Source of the DNA: Brevibacterium luteolum
GTDB taxonomy: Bacteria > Actinomycetota > Actinomycetes > Actinomycetales > Brevibacteriaceae
Reading direction: 5' to 3'
Assembly: GCF_013004595.1 (NCBI RefSeq)
Contig: NZ_JABEMC010000003.1
Coordinates: 124,001 to 188,000, forward strand
Length of the DNA stretch: 64,000 bases
Each line of letters begins with the position of its first letter. Position 1 is the first letter of the stretch. This document shows, in pieces, positions 39,981 through 51,041 of the stretch. The notes beneath the pieces are model-generated. The model searched no databases, was not told where the DNA came from, and saw only the letters and a program-made list of their open reading frames with translations. Both the position numbers and the translations under genes were made by a program.

Positions 39981-40009
39981 TTGAGTACGACGTGTACAAG
40001 TTGTACTAT
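39981..40009 (+). promoter_or_regulatory. Promoter and palindromic operator of the toxin-antitoxin pair
   Basis: TTGAGT (39981-39986) and TACTAT (40004-40009) have a 17-base spacer. The perfect palindrome GTACAA-G-TTGTAC (39994-40006) covers the spacer and the front of the -10, as expected for autorepression by the antitoxin. The -10 ends six bases before the antitoxin ATG, so the transcript is probably leaderless. Confidence 0.7.
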
Positions 40010-40015
40010 TAGATC

Positions 40016-40261
40016 ATGACGTCAGTTACTTTGTCGCAGTTCCGCAGCCGTCAGAGCGATTACATCGCCGAAGCTCAGCGCACCCCGGTCGAACTCACCT
40101 CGCGTGGGGTTGGTCGACGCGCCGTCGTCGTGTCGCCGGAATTCTTCGACCGAGCAATCGAGGCTCTGGAGGCTGCGGTCGATGCTCGAGAGGCAGTCGC
40201 TGCCCGCGATGAGGCTGGTCGGATCTCCCATGAGGAGCTGCTGCGCGAACTTGGTCTTTGA
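40016..40261 (+). CDS. Type II antitoxin, Phd/YefM family
   Basis: An 81-residue antitoxin. The N-terminal half (VTLSQFRSRQSDYIAEA, RAVVVSPEFFDRAIEAL) is the Phd/YefM DNA-binding fold; the acidic C-terminal helix (ARDEAGRISHEELLRELG) would wrap the toxin. It precedes the RelE-type toxin by nine bases. There is no ribosome-binding site, in keeping with a leaderless start. The operator overlapping its promoter supports autoregulation. Confidence 0.88.
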   Translation: MTSVTLSQFRSRQSDYIAEAQRTPVELTSRGVGRRAVVVSPEFFDRAIEALEAAVDAREAVAARDEAGRISHEELLRELGL

Positions 40262-40270
40262 GTTTGGTCG

Positions 40271-40546
40271 ATGCCCTATTCCATTACCTACGCACGGTCT
40301 GCCGCAAGGACCCTGAAGAAGCTCGACGCGTCAGTTGCGCGGTGTCTGCTCACGGCAATCGGCGAACTGGCGGGAGATCCTCGTCCTCCCGGCTGTAAGA
40401 CTCTGAAGAACAGCGGCGGCGCGTTGCGCATACGAGTCGGGGACTACCGGGTGGTCTATGACGTCCACGATTCAGAAGTCGTGATCCTCGTTCTCGCGGT
40501 CGGCCACCGTCGGGACGTTTACCGGTCATCACTTCAGCGTAGGTAG
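40271..40546 (+). CDS. Type II toxin, RelE/ParE family
   Basis: A 91-residue toxin of the RelE/ParE fold: YSITYARSAARTLKKLD at the start, the LKNSGGALRIRVGDYRVVYD core, and VVILVLAVGHRRDVYR at the end. The basic residues and the terminal Arg/Tyr fit ribosome-dependent mRNA interferases of the RelE branch. No obvious ribosome-binding site is present, so translation is probably coupled to the antitoxin. The module sits 98 bases after tRNA-Ala. Confidence 0.88.
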   Translation: MPYSITYARSAARTLKKLDASVARCLLTAIGELAGDPRPPGCKTLKNSGGALRIRVGDYRVVYDVHDSEVVILVLAVGHRRDVYRSSLQRR

Positions 40547-40839
40547 ATGCGCGCCCGGCTGACTTGAGACGGTGACAGGTGGGCACTGTCCTCGTATCGG
40601 GCACCTCGGCTTGTGCGCGGCATAGCTCACCGGATCGGCGCGTGCGCACTGCGTGCCAGCCGCTTTGCCGCGTTAAGAAAATTTGCTCACCCTGGAGCAC
40701 TACTCGCTGAAAGCTCAAAGGAGCTGGCCGAACGGTACACAGTGCTCTTTCTGCAGTACAGGGTTCAAGGGAGCCGTGTGATGAGCAAAAACACTCTGTC
40801 GCGACCACCGCCGGACACGTAAGCTGAGACCATGTTGTC
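40547..40839 (+). other. Gene-free stretch
   Basis: No convincing gene, RNA or repeat was seen. The stretch is less GC-rich than the neighbourhood (for example around 40675-40685) and any frames in it lack coding character. It may be the worn border of a small acquired segment that includes the toxin-antitoxin pair. Confidence 0.4.
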
Positions 40840-41223
40840 GTGGCGCAGCTGGCGGTCTTCATTCCCGCGGCTCTGGCCGTGGCGGCCTCGCCCGGTGCCG
40901 ACAACCTGCTCGCGTTTCGCAACGGACTGCGCAGCGGTTTCAACAGGGCGGTGCTCGCACTCGCTGGCCGATTCACGGCGTTCCTGCCACCGTCCGTGGA
41001 CACCAGCTCGAACCTCGCGGCCTCCGGCGTGCAGTTGGCTGTACTCGGCCTGCTGTACATCAGCTGCGAAGCGGCGATGGCCCCGCTCTGGGCAGGATCA
41101 GGAACGCTGCTCGCAGCGCGCGGCATCAAGAAGCGCACGCTGCGCCGATTCGACCAGGCGTCGGGAGGCGCGTTGGCAGCCTTCGGCGGCGGGGTGGGCG
41201 TGTCCGATCTCGCCCGTCGTTGA
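40840..41223 (+). pseudogene. LysE/RhtB-family exporter with internal deletion
   Basis: The start FIPAALAVAASPGADNLLAF and RNGLRSGFNRAVLALAG is the well-conserved first helix region of LysE/RhtB amino acid exporters. The end, QLAVLGLLYISCEAAM and RTLRRFDQASGGALAAFGGG, matches their C-terminus. They are joined in frame at GRFTAFLPPSVD, so roughly the middle 70-80 residues and two or three helices of the usual 200 are gone. At 127 residues it cannot form the normal fold. The frame itself is open, so a shortened peptide could still be made. Confidence 0.65.
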
Positions 41224-41250
41224 CCCGACAAGAGTGAGGAATCACTGTCG

Positions 41251-41802
41251 ATGAAAGGCCACAGTTGCAGCCATGCGCCGGCGACAGCACTGGCTATCGT
41301 CCGTCTTGGCCCAGCGGATTGGGAGACTCATCGTGCACTTCGGCTGGCGATGCTCAAGGACTCACCCGAGGCGTTCTGGGGCAGCTATGACGACGCCCTG
41401 CAGCTGAGCCCAGAGGACTGGCGAGCGCAGCTCACTGGTGCTCGCATCGTTCTGCACGTCCGCGATTGCGAAAGCGACGAACCGCTCGGATGCCTCGTAC
41501 TGCTGCTTGAGGGGTACACCGAGGACATGCCGCTGGCCGAAGACGAGGCGATTCTCACCAAGATCTGGGTGCGTCCAGCCGCCCGAGGCAGGGGAGTGTC
41601 AGCCGCAATCGTGCGCGAAGCTGCGCGCCTGTCCGAGCAGCTGGGCAGACCGAGACTGCTGCTTGACGTCGATGACAGCAACGCGGCCGCAATCCGCTCC
41701 TACGAGCGCTTGGGCTTCCGTGCTACCGGCAACGGCTATCCGCGCGAAGGGACCGGCACACGCTGGGCTGAATACAGCGCCCATGCCTCGCAGCTGAGCT
41801 GA
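41251..41802 (+). CDS. GNAT family N-acetyltransferase
   Basis: A 183-residue acetyltransferase using acetyl-CoA. WETHRALRLAMLKDSPEAFW starts the fold, KIWVRPAARGRGVSAAIV holds the Q/RxxGxG/A-type pyrophosphate loop, and NAAAIRSYERLGFRATG is the usual motif B. The substrate is unknown. GAGGAA lies about nine bases before ATG 41251. It is followed by the promoter region of the thiamine operon, from which it appears independent. Confidence 0.87.
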   Translation: MKGHSCSHAPATALAIVRLGPADWETHRALRLAMLKDSPEAFWGSYDDALQLSPEDWRAQLTGARIVLHVRDCESDEPLGCLVLLLEGYTEDMPLAEDEAILTKIWVRPAARGRGVSAAIVREAARLSEQLGRPRLLLDVDDSNAAAIRSYERLGFRATGNGYPREGTGTRWAEYSAHASQLS

Positions 41803-41908
41803 CGACTTCTCATCTGCGTGCGTCTGTCGCGATGTGACCGCATTTCAGCCGCGAACTGCACAAAGACACTGCCGTATGTACACTGACGGCATCGATCAAC
41901 GCTGATCG

Positions 41909-41993
41909 ATCCTGCGGGAGCCCGGTGAGGGCTGAGAGGGCTTAAGCGCCGACCGCTGAACCTGATGCGGTTGAGACCGCCGGAGGAAAGGAT
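41909..41993 (+). promoter_or_regulatory. TPP riboswitch (THI element)
   Basis: The conserved THI-box pieces GGGCTGAGAGGGC, GACCGCTGAACCTGATGCGG and ACCGCCGGAGGAA are in order, closed by ATCCT (41909-41913) with AGGAT (41989-41993). Thiamine pyrophosphate binding should stabilise this fold. The ribosome-binding site of thiO (GGAGG/AAAGGA, 41982-41992) is part of the closing region, so translation would be blocked at high TPP. A -10-like TACACT lies at 41879-41884. Confidence 0.96.
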
Positions 41994-42002
41994 GCATGCG
42001 CT

Positions 42003-45542
<3,540 letters not shown>

Positions 45543-45711
45543 GGGCGTCTGACAGGGGAGAATACGGGTTTCTTTCCGACCGCGCCTTGCCCTACGCGCA
45601 TAAGGGAAGCAGCGGAATCGAAAACCGGTTCTCAGACGCCGTCGATTCGAATCTCAGCGTTCTTTGTGCTTTTATCGAATGCGTGCCGAGGTCAAGTTCT
45701 GGCTTCGGCGC

Positions 45712-45729
45712 CGTTCTGCGCCGAGAACG
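45712..45729. promoter_or_regulatory. Inverted repeat before the SSS symporter gene
   Basis: CGTTCT-GCGCCG-AGAACG is a perfect 6-bp palindrome with a 6-bp centre, 63 bases before the GTG start. It may be an operator. The remainder of the 249-base gap after thiF contains no gene. Confidence 0.3.
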
Positions 45730-45791
45730 TCTGATGTGATCGGATGCGCCGGCGCAGACGCCGCCCTCGTCGCCTGCGAAACGGAGAATCT

Positions 45792-47576
45792 GTGCCGCCG
45801 TCTTCTGATACTTCACACCTTGTCCAACTCGGCATCCCCGGCCTCGTGCTGCTACTTCTGCTGTTCTACGGCGGAACCATGTGGATGTCGATGGCGATAT
45901 CGAAGAGGAAGGAGAACGCAGACGATTACATGACCGCCGGCAACCGGATCGGCTTCGGCATCTCCGCAGCTTCGATGACCGCGACCTGGATCTGGGCCTC
46001 GTCGATGTACGCCTCGGTCACCGCCGGATACACCTACGGTGTCTCGGGCCCGATCCACTACGGGCTGTGGGGCGCGCTCATGATCCTGTTCATCTACCCC
46101 TTCGGCCGCCGTATCCGCGCCGTCGCCCCGCGCGCCCACACACTGGCCGAGGTGATGTACGCCCGCCACGGCCGGTCCTCGCAGCTCATGCTCGCCGGAT
46201 CCAACGTTCTCGGCTCGGTCATCTCGCTGACCTCGAATTTCATCGCCGGCGGTGCGATCATCTCGCTTCTGTCACCCATCAGCTTCGGCGGCGGCATCAT
46301 CATCGTCGCCGCAGGCGTGCTGCTGTACACCCTGTGGTCGGGTTTCCGCGCTTCGGTGCTGACCGATTTCGCCCAGGTGTGCGCAATGCTCGGCGCGACC
46401 GTCATCATCATTCCGATCGTGTTCTTCGCCGCCGGCGGACCGGACATGTTCGAAGCCGGCCGTGCGGCCGGCAACGTCACCGCCGCCCAGGAGAGCTTCT
46501 TCTCCTCTGAGGCGTTCATGAACCAGGGCGCGCCCTACATCGCTGCCGTCCTCGCCTACGCGATCGGCAACCAGACGATCGCCCAGCGGTTGTTCGCCGT
46601 GCGCGAGGACCTCATCAAGCCGACCTTCGTCACCGCCACCATCGGCTACGGCGCCTCGGTCATCGGCATCGGCATGATCGGCGTCATGGCCCTCTACCTC
46701 GGTGTGCAGCCGCTCGATGGAGACGTCAACAACCTGCTCCCGCAGATGGCCGCCACCTACCTGCCGGCCATCCTCGTCGCCGTCGCGTTCATCATGATCA
46801 TCGGCTCACTGTCCTCGACAGCCGACTCCGATCTGTCGGCGCTCAGCTCGATCGTCATGACCGACATCTACGGCCAATCCGTCGGCCGCCGCAACGCTGA
46901 CCCACGCACCATGCTGCTCATCGGCCGGGTGACGATGATCGTCGCCACCGGTGCCGCGCTGTACTTCGCGACAGCCCGGTTCAACATCCTCGACCTGCTC
47001 GTCTTCGTCGGTGCGCTGTGGGGCTGCCTCGTCTTCCCCGTCATCGCCTCGTTCTACTGGAAGAAGGTCACCAACCGCGCCTTCACCGTCTCCGTGCTCG
47101 CGGCACTGGCAGTCTTCATCCCCGTGCGCTTCGAACTCATCCCGGTCACCGGTGCGTGGGCGATCATCGTCGAGGCGCTGGCGATCATCGGCGTCGGAGT
47201 GGTGCTCGGCATCATGGCCTTCGGGTTCTTCGGACTCCGCCCGGCGATCATCGTCGGTGCTCTCGCCACTGTCGCCACGGGTTTCGTCGGCTTCGGGTTC
47301 CTGCGCGACTACACGGTGCTCTCGGCATCCCTGGTCGCCTACGCAGTGTCCTTCCTCGTGTGCTGGTCGATGTCCGTGCGCTCGAACCAGGACTTCGACT
47401 TCGGCATCATCCAGCGCGTCACCGGTGACTTCGACCCCAGCGACGAGACCGAGGACGCTGATCTCGACGCCGAGCTGCGCGAACTCCAGGACGAGGACGA
47501 GAAGGCAGCCGATGACGGCCCGTTCGAGACCTCCAGCCACCGCACCACCCGCAACGACTCCGATCAGAGGAAGTGA
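45792..47576 (+). CDS. Sodium:solute symporter (SSS family)
   Basis: A 594-residue membrane carrier with about 13-15 helices driven by Na+. IPGLVLLLLLFYGGTMWMSM starts the first helix; ADDYMTAGNRIGFGISAAS and the GSLSSTADSDLSALSSIV segment hold the usual SSS sodium-site residues. The sequence reminds me of urea/DUR3-like members, but the substrate is not established. The C-terminus is acidic and long. GTG 45792 has GGAG five bases upstream; an in-frame ATG at 45744 would add a poly-Arg leader and is less likely. A 43-residue companion gene follows after six bases. Confidence 0.87.
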   Translation: MPPSSDTSHLVQLGIPGLVLLLLLFYGGTMWMSMAISKRKENADDYMTAGNRIGFGISAASMTATWIWASSMYASVTAGYTYGVSGPIHYGLWGALMILFIYPFGRRIRAVAPRAHTLAEVMYARHGRSSQLMLAGSNVLGSVISLTSNFIAGGAIISLLSPISFGGGIIIVAAGVLLYTLWSGFRASVLTDFAQVCAMLGATVIIIPIVFFAAGGPDMFEAGRAAGNVTAAQESFFSSEAFMNQGAPYIAAVLAYAIGNQTIAQRLFAVREDLIKPTFVTATIGYGASVIGIGMIGVMALYLGVQPLDGDVNNLLPQMAATYLPAILVAVAFIMIIGSLSSTADSDLSALSSIVMTDIYGQSVGRRNADPRTMLLIGRVTMIVATGAALYFATARFNILDLLVFVGALWGCLVFPVIASFYWKKVTNRAFTVSVLAALAVFIPVRFELIPVTGAWAIIVEALAIIGVGVVLGIMAFGFFGLRPAIIVGALATVATGFVGFGFLRDYTVLSASLVAYAVSFLVCWSMSVRSNQDFDFGIIQRVTGDFDPSDETEDADLDAELRELQDEDEKAADDGPFETSSHRTTRNDSDQRK

Positions 47577-47582
47577 TCACAG

Positions 47583-47714
47583 ATGTCCATTTCGATCCTG
47601 ACCCTGTACGTGCTCATGTGGCCGGTCATCGTCGCCGGAGTGCTGTTCTTCATCGTCAAGGGATTCATCTCCGACATCCGTTCTGCACGTAAGCACGACG
47701 ACATGGTCATCTGA
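47583..47714 (+). CDS. 43-residue putative transporter small subunit
   Basis: A tiny gene with ATG 47583, six bases after the symporter stop, and GAGGAAG at the right distance. The product starts MSISILTLYVLMWPVIVAGV, has a single transmembrane helix and ends with a charged cytosolic tail (SDIRSARKHDDMVI). Short proteins of this shape regularly follow SSS carriers in actinobacteria, as far as I recall, and are called transporter small subunits. Its role in activity or stability of the carrier is inferred. An 18-bp terminator follows directly. Confidence 0.8.
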   Translation: MSISILTLYVLMWPVIVAGVLFFIVKGFISDIRSARKHDDMVI

Positions 47715-47728
47715 CCAAGGCTCACTTT

Positions 47729-47768
47729 TAGCGGGCGGCAGGCAGCCAGAGCTGCCTGCCGCCCGCTA
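47729..47768. terminator. Strong bidirectional terminator
   Basis: A perfect 18-bp stem (47729-47746 with 47751-47768) with a CAGA loop, flanked by T-rich bases on the left and TT on the right. It lies between the convergent small-subunit gene and panC. Confidence 0.9.
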
Positions 47769-47798
47769 TTCAGTGTGCTGAAGAAGCGCCTGAGGGAC

Positions 47799-48701
47799 TC
47801 AGTCCACGGGACGATTGACACCGAGCAGAGTTCCGGGCTCGAGCATGAGATTGTCGATCAGCCGCACACTGCCGACATAGGCGGCAATGAGTGCCAGCGC
47901 CGGAAGTTCCGTCGTGGCCTCCAATGTCGCCGGGTCGACGACTTCGAGATAGTCGAGCGTGACATCCGGGGTGCTGTGGACCTGCTGGCGCAGCCCGTCG
48001 AGATCCCAGTCGCGGCCGGCCTGCGCGCGCTCCTGCAGCGCAAACAGCGCCTTCGACAGGGCCAGTGCCGACTCCTCCTGCTCGGAGCTGAGCAGCAGGT
48101 TCCGACTCGACATCGCCAGACCCGCCTCGGTCCGCTGAGTCGGGACCGGCTCGATGGCGACCGGGAAGTTCATATCGGCGACCATCCGTTTGACGATCAT
48201 CACCTGCTGGGCGTCCTTCTCCCCGAAGTACGCGTGCAGCCGCGCAGGACCCGGCGGATCGAAGATGTTGAACAGCTTCGCCACGACGGTCGCCACCCCG
48301 TCGAAGTGACTTGGCCGTGACGCACCTTCCAAAGTGGTGCCCATCCGGCCGGAAGTCACCCGGATCATCGGAGCATCCGGATAACCGGGATACATCTCCT
48401 CAACCGTGGGCGCGAATACGATGTCAACCCCGTTGTCCTGCATCGTCTGGCAGTCCCCGTCGAGATCCCGCGGATAGCGCTCAAGATCCAGCGGCGACTC
48501 GAACTGCAGCGGGTTGACGAACAGCGAGGCAACGACCACCTCGTGAACGGCACTGGCCGCCCGCATGAGAGCGGCGTGCCCGCCGTGCAGGGCGCCCATC
48601 GTGGGGATGAGTCCGACCGAGGCAGCGTCACGGTCGCGGATGAGTTCGGCCATCTCCGAACGCAGCTCGGCAACGGTGCGGGTGATGATGAGCTCAGACA
48701 T
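47799..48701 (-). CDS. panC: Pantothenate synthetase
   Basis: Joins pantoate and beta-alanine with ATP to give pantothenate, the coenzyme A precursor. The 300 residues show IPTMGALHGGHAALMRAA (adenylate-binding HIGH-like motif), FVNPLQFESPLDLERYPR, GEKDAQQVMIVKRMVADM and the SSRNLLLSSEQ segment. ATG 48701 begins MSELIITRTV; only a weak GGGAC precedes it. An in-frame extension to 48761 has no homology. panB/panD are not beside it. Confidence 0.96.
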   Translation of the reverse strand: MSELIITRTVAELRSEMAELIRDRDAASVGLIPTMGALHGGHAALMRAASAVHEVVVASLFVNPLQFESPLDLERYPRDLDGDCQTMQDNGVDIVFAPTVEEMYPGYPDAPMIRVTSGRMGTTLEGASRPSHFDGVATVVAKLFNIFDPPGPARLHAYFGEKDAQQVMIVKRMVADMNFPVAIEPVPTQRTEAGLAMSSRNLLLSSEQEESALALSKALFALQERAQAGRDWDLDGLRQQVHSTPDVTLDYLEVVDPATLEATTELPALALIAAYVGSVRLIDNLMLEPGTLLGVNRPVD

Positions 48702-48804
48702 GTCACGTCCCAGGGTCGGTCGGGGAGGTCGGCTCAAGCCTATCGTCTGCCAGCACTCCAAACAGGATCGCGTCGCGCGCCTCGGGTCGTGTAGCTGAAT
48801 GCAG

Positions 48805-48852
48805 CTGTCCGCAGCCGCAGGCCCAGGGGATAGGGCCCGCGGTTGCGGACAG
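48805..48852 (-). terminator. Terminator after the AztD-like gene
   Basis: A 20-bp stem (48805-48824 with 48833-48852; one wobble, one mismatch) with an eight-base loop. A second 8-bp hairpin (48855-48874) overlaps the stop codon. Confidence 0.7.
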
Positions 48853-48873
48853 GCAGCGCTGAACGCTCAGCGC

Positions 48874-50238
48874 TCAGTGGTTGTGACCGTCATCCTCATG
48901 ATCATGGTCGTGGTCATGATCGTGGTCGTGGCCGTCCTCATGACCATGGTCGTGATCGTGTTCCTCAGCACCAGCCGGAACCTCGCCGGAAGCGGTGGCG
49001 ATCTCACCGGGAACCTCAGGCAGGTCGATGCTGCCGGTGACCGTGCCATCAGCAAGGTCGACGATGTGCAGCTTCTTGGCCTCAGGCTCGGTGACGTACA
49101 CGTTCTCACCGGAGACATGGACGGTCGGCTGCGGCTGCTGCCAGTCCTTCGGCTCCTCCCATTCACCGGTCACCGGGATCTCCTTGTCGATCTTCCCGGA
49201 CTCCGGATCGATGACGCGCAGAGTTCCGTCGGTGCCGTGGACGAGCGCCTCGCCCTCGGCACCGCGGCCGAGGGAGCGGAACGAGTAGGCCGCCGGCAGG
49301 TCGACGAGTTTCAGCTTCCCGCTCGTCGTGTCGGTCAGGGTCACCCGCGTGGGACGCTCGACCTCGGCCTCGGGATCGGTCTTGTAGTCACCGAGCACCA
49401 CAGGGGAGTCCTCGTGTCCGCGCTGGTTGCCGATCCGGCCGTGCTCATCAGGGGAGTCGACCTTGGAGATCTCATCGCCCTTGATGATGAGCAGGCCGTT
49501 CTCACAGCCGACGGTGATGACACCGTCCTTGACGGCAGCCTCACCGTGCACGCCCGGGCAGTCGCTGTTCTCAGCGATCTCCTTGCCCTCGCCATCGCGG
49601 ATGACGACACCGGTACGGGTGTCCTCATTGCCGACGGTGTGGATCATGGAACCGTCGGCGCGCACGACAGCGACACCGTGATGGGCTTCCTTGGCTTGGG
49701 TCTTCTCCGTCTTGATCGGCGCATCAGCGGAGAGTTCGGCGGGATCGAAAGAGTGAATCTCACCGGTGCCGTCGAAGAACGCGACCGAGGTGCCGTCGTG
49801 GTTGACGAGGTGGCCCGGGTGGCTGCCCTCGATCCGCTGGTCGGTCAGCAGCGGGTCGGTGGTGTAGGAGTGCGAATGATCGCCGTGCGGTTCGGACCAC
49901 GTGCCCATGTCGAGCAGCCGGAAGGAGTCGCCTTCGGTGAGGAACAGATGCCGGTTGTCGCCGGCGGAGTTGAGGCGGGTGAAGCCTTCGGCCTCGAAGG
50001 TGCCGAGCACCTTCTGGGAATCACCGTCGAGGACCATGACGCCGCCGTCATAGGTCAGGGCGATGCGCTCAGCCGGGCCGGCGGTCTCTGCCGTCTGCCG
50101 CTCAGTGGGCTCGGGGGACTGGCCGGCATCGTTCGAGGTGGAGTTCCCGCAGCCGGCGAGCACTGCCAGTGACAGCGCCGCAGCCGAGGCGGTGAGGAGG
50201 GATGGGATGCGTGATGCGTGGAGAGTCATGCCGGTCAT
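48874..50238 (-). CDS. AztD-like zinc metallochaperone lipoprotein with His-rich tail
   Basis: A 454-residue secreted lipoprotein. The signal peptide ends in the lipobox LAGC (Cys30), followed by a Thr/Glu/Pro linker. The body repeats short beta strands with DG and GD turns like the beta-propeller metallochaperone AztD, which passes zinc to the AztC binding protein. Several His-rich loops (EPHGDHSHSY, EGSHPGHLVNH) are present, and the last 30 residues alternate His and Asp/Glu. Zinc binding is thus likely; the partner transporter is not in the window. ATG 50238 or 50229 may start it. No clear Zur box was found upstream. Confidence 0.75.
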   Translation of the reverse strand: MTGMTLHASRIPSLLTASAAALSLAVLAGCGNSTSNDAGQSPEPTERQTAETAGPAERIALTYDGGVMVLDGDSQKVLGTFEAEGFTRLNSAGDNRHLFLTEGDSFRLLDMGTWSEPHGDHSHSYTTDPLLTDQRIEGSHPGHLVNHDGTSVAFFDGTGEIHSFDPAELSADAPIKTEKTQAKEAHHGVAVVRADGSMIHTVGNEDTRTGVVIRDGEGKEIAENSDCPGVHGEAAVKDGVITVGCENGLLIIKGDEISKVDSPDEHGRIGNQRGHEDSPVVLGDYKTDPEAEVERPTRVTLTDTTSGKLKLVDLPAAYSFRSLGRGAEGEALVHGTDGTLRVIDPESGKIDKEIPVTGEWEEPKDWQQPQPTVHVSGENVYVTEPEAKKLHIVDLADGTVTGSIDLPEVPGEIATASGEVPAGAEEHDHDHGHEDGHDHDHDHDHDHEDDGHNH

Positions 50239-50383
50239 GGTGGCAGGGCGCGGGGGATATTGTCATAGCTTCATGTGCGCATCAGCGCCCGGGATCAGCG
50301 CTTACGATGAGAGCAGATCTGACCGCCGCCGGCCCGTGGGCTGCCGAGAGGGACCGGCATCGACGAGAACGGATGCATACAGC

Positions 50384-51019
50384 ATGTGGGGTTCCTATCC
50401 CGAGTGGATCTCAGCGATCACCGCCATCGGTGCGCTCATCTTTGCCGCAACGGCATGGATCCGGGCGAAGAAGATGCTGCAGCTGGAGCAGCGCCGCGAG
50501 GGCAAGGCACTCGACCGCGAACGCGAGCGCCAGGCGCGGTGCATCGCCGCCTGGGTGGTGGGAGTGCGCTGGCTGCCCGAGGTGAAGGAACGGGTCATGG
50601 AGAGGGACCGGAAGTATCGCGACGATGAGGAGGGCGAGCCATCCGGGGTCGGGGTGATGATCGCGAACTCCTCCGATGCCCCTGTCTATGACGTCCGTGT
50701 CGAGTTCGGCAACCCGACGGACACGGATGTCGCTGCTGTCCGAGCCGAGGTGCCGACACTGCCGCCGGGACAGTGGATCAAGGTCCTGCGAGAGCATGCA
50801 CGGCAGCGGATCCTCACGAGCGCAGCCGAGGAGCTCGACGCTCTGGACCATCAGCGCTCATGGGTGTTCCTGCAGGGGGAGCACTCGTTTGAGAGCACGA
50901 CCCCGCTGGCAGACGCGCGCAAGTACGGGGTCGTCGGAATCGAGTTCACCGACTCGCGCGAGAACCGCTGGCGACGCGATGTCCGCGGCCGGCTCACGCT
51001 CACCGAACCGCGGCAGTGA
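50384..51019 (+). CDS. Membrane-anchored protein of unknown function
   Basis: A 211-residue protein. ATG 50384 opens a short N-terminus and a membrane helix (WISAITAIGALIFAATAWI), then a charged helix of about 40 residues with many Arg, Glu and Gln, and a beta-rich cytosolic domain (VGVMIANSSDAPVYDVRVEF) that resembles the folds found in phage- or defence-associated 'hypothetical membrane' proteins only in general shape. There is no good ribosome-binding site. It is divergent from the AztD-like gene and 22 bases from the next gene. I cannot name a family. Confidence 0.6.
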   Translation: MWGSYPEWISAITAIGALIFAATAWIRAKKMLQLEQRREGKALDRERERQARCIAAWVVGVRWLPEVKERVMERDRKYRDDEEGEPSGVGVMIANSSDAPVYDVRVEFGNPTDTDVAAVRAEVPTLPPGQWIKVLREHARQRILTSAAEELDALDHQRSWVFLQGEHSFESTTPLADARKYGVVGIEFTDSRENRWRRDVRGRLTLTEPRQ

Positions 51020-51041
51020 CGGGCAGATGGGAGAGGCCGCT

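Noticed and set aside
39845-41250. Prophage or integrative element at tRNA-Ala
   Set aside because: No integrase gene and no second copy of the tRNA 3' end was seen; the toxin-antitoxin pair alone is not enough.
40832-41254. A 140-codon Ser/Arg-rich frame overlapping the LysE remnant
   Set aside because: It is out of frame with the recognisable LysE segments and has the composition of a shadow frame.
41909-41993. Other riboswitch classes for this leader
   Set aside because: The CTGAGA and CCTGATGCGG motifs and thiamine genes downstream leave no doubt about the TPP class.
50239-50300. Zur box in front of the AztD-like gene
   Set aside because: The AT-richer stretch there (TATGACAATATCC) does not form the expected palindrome.
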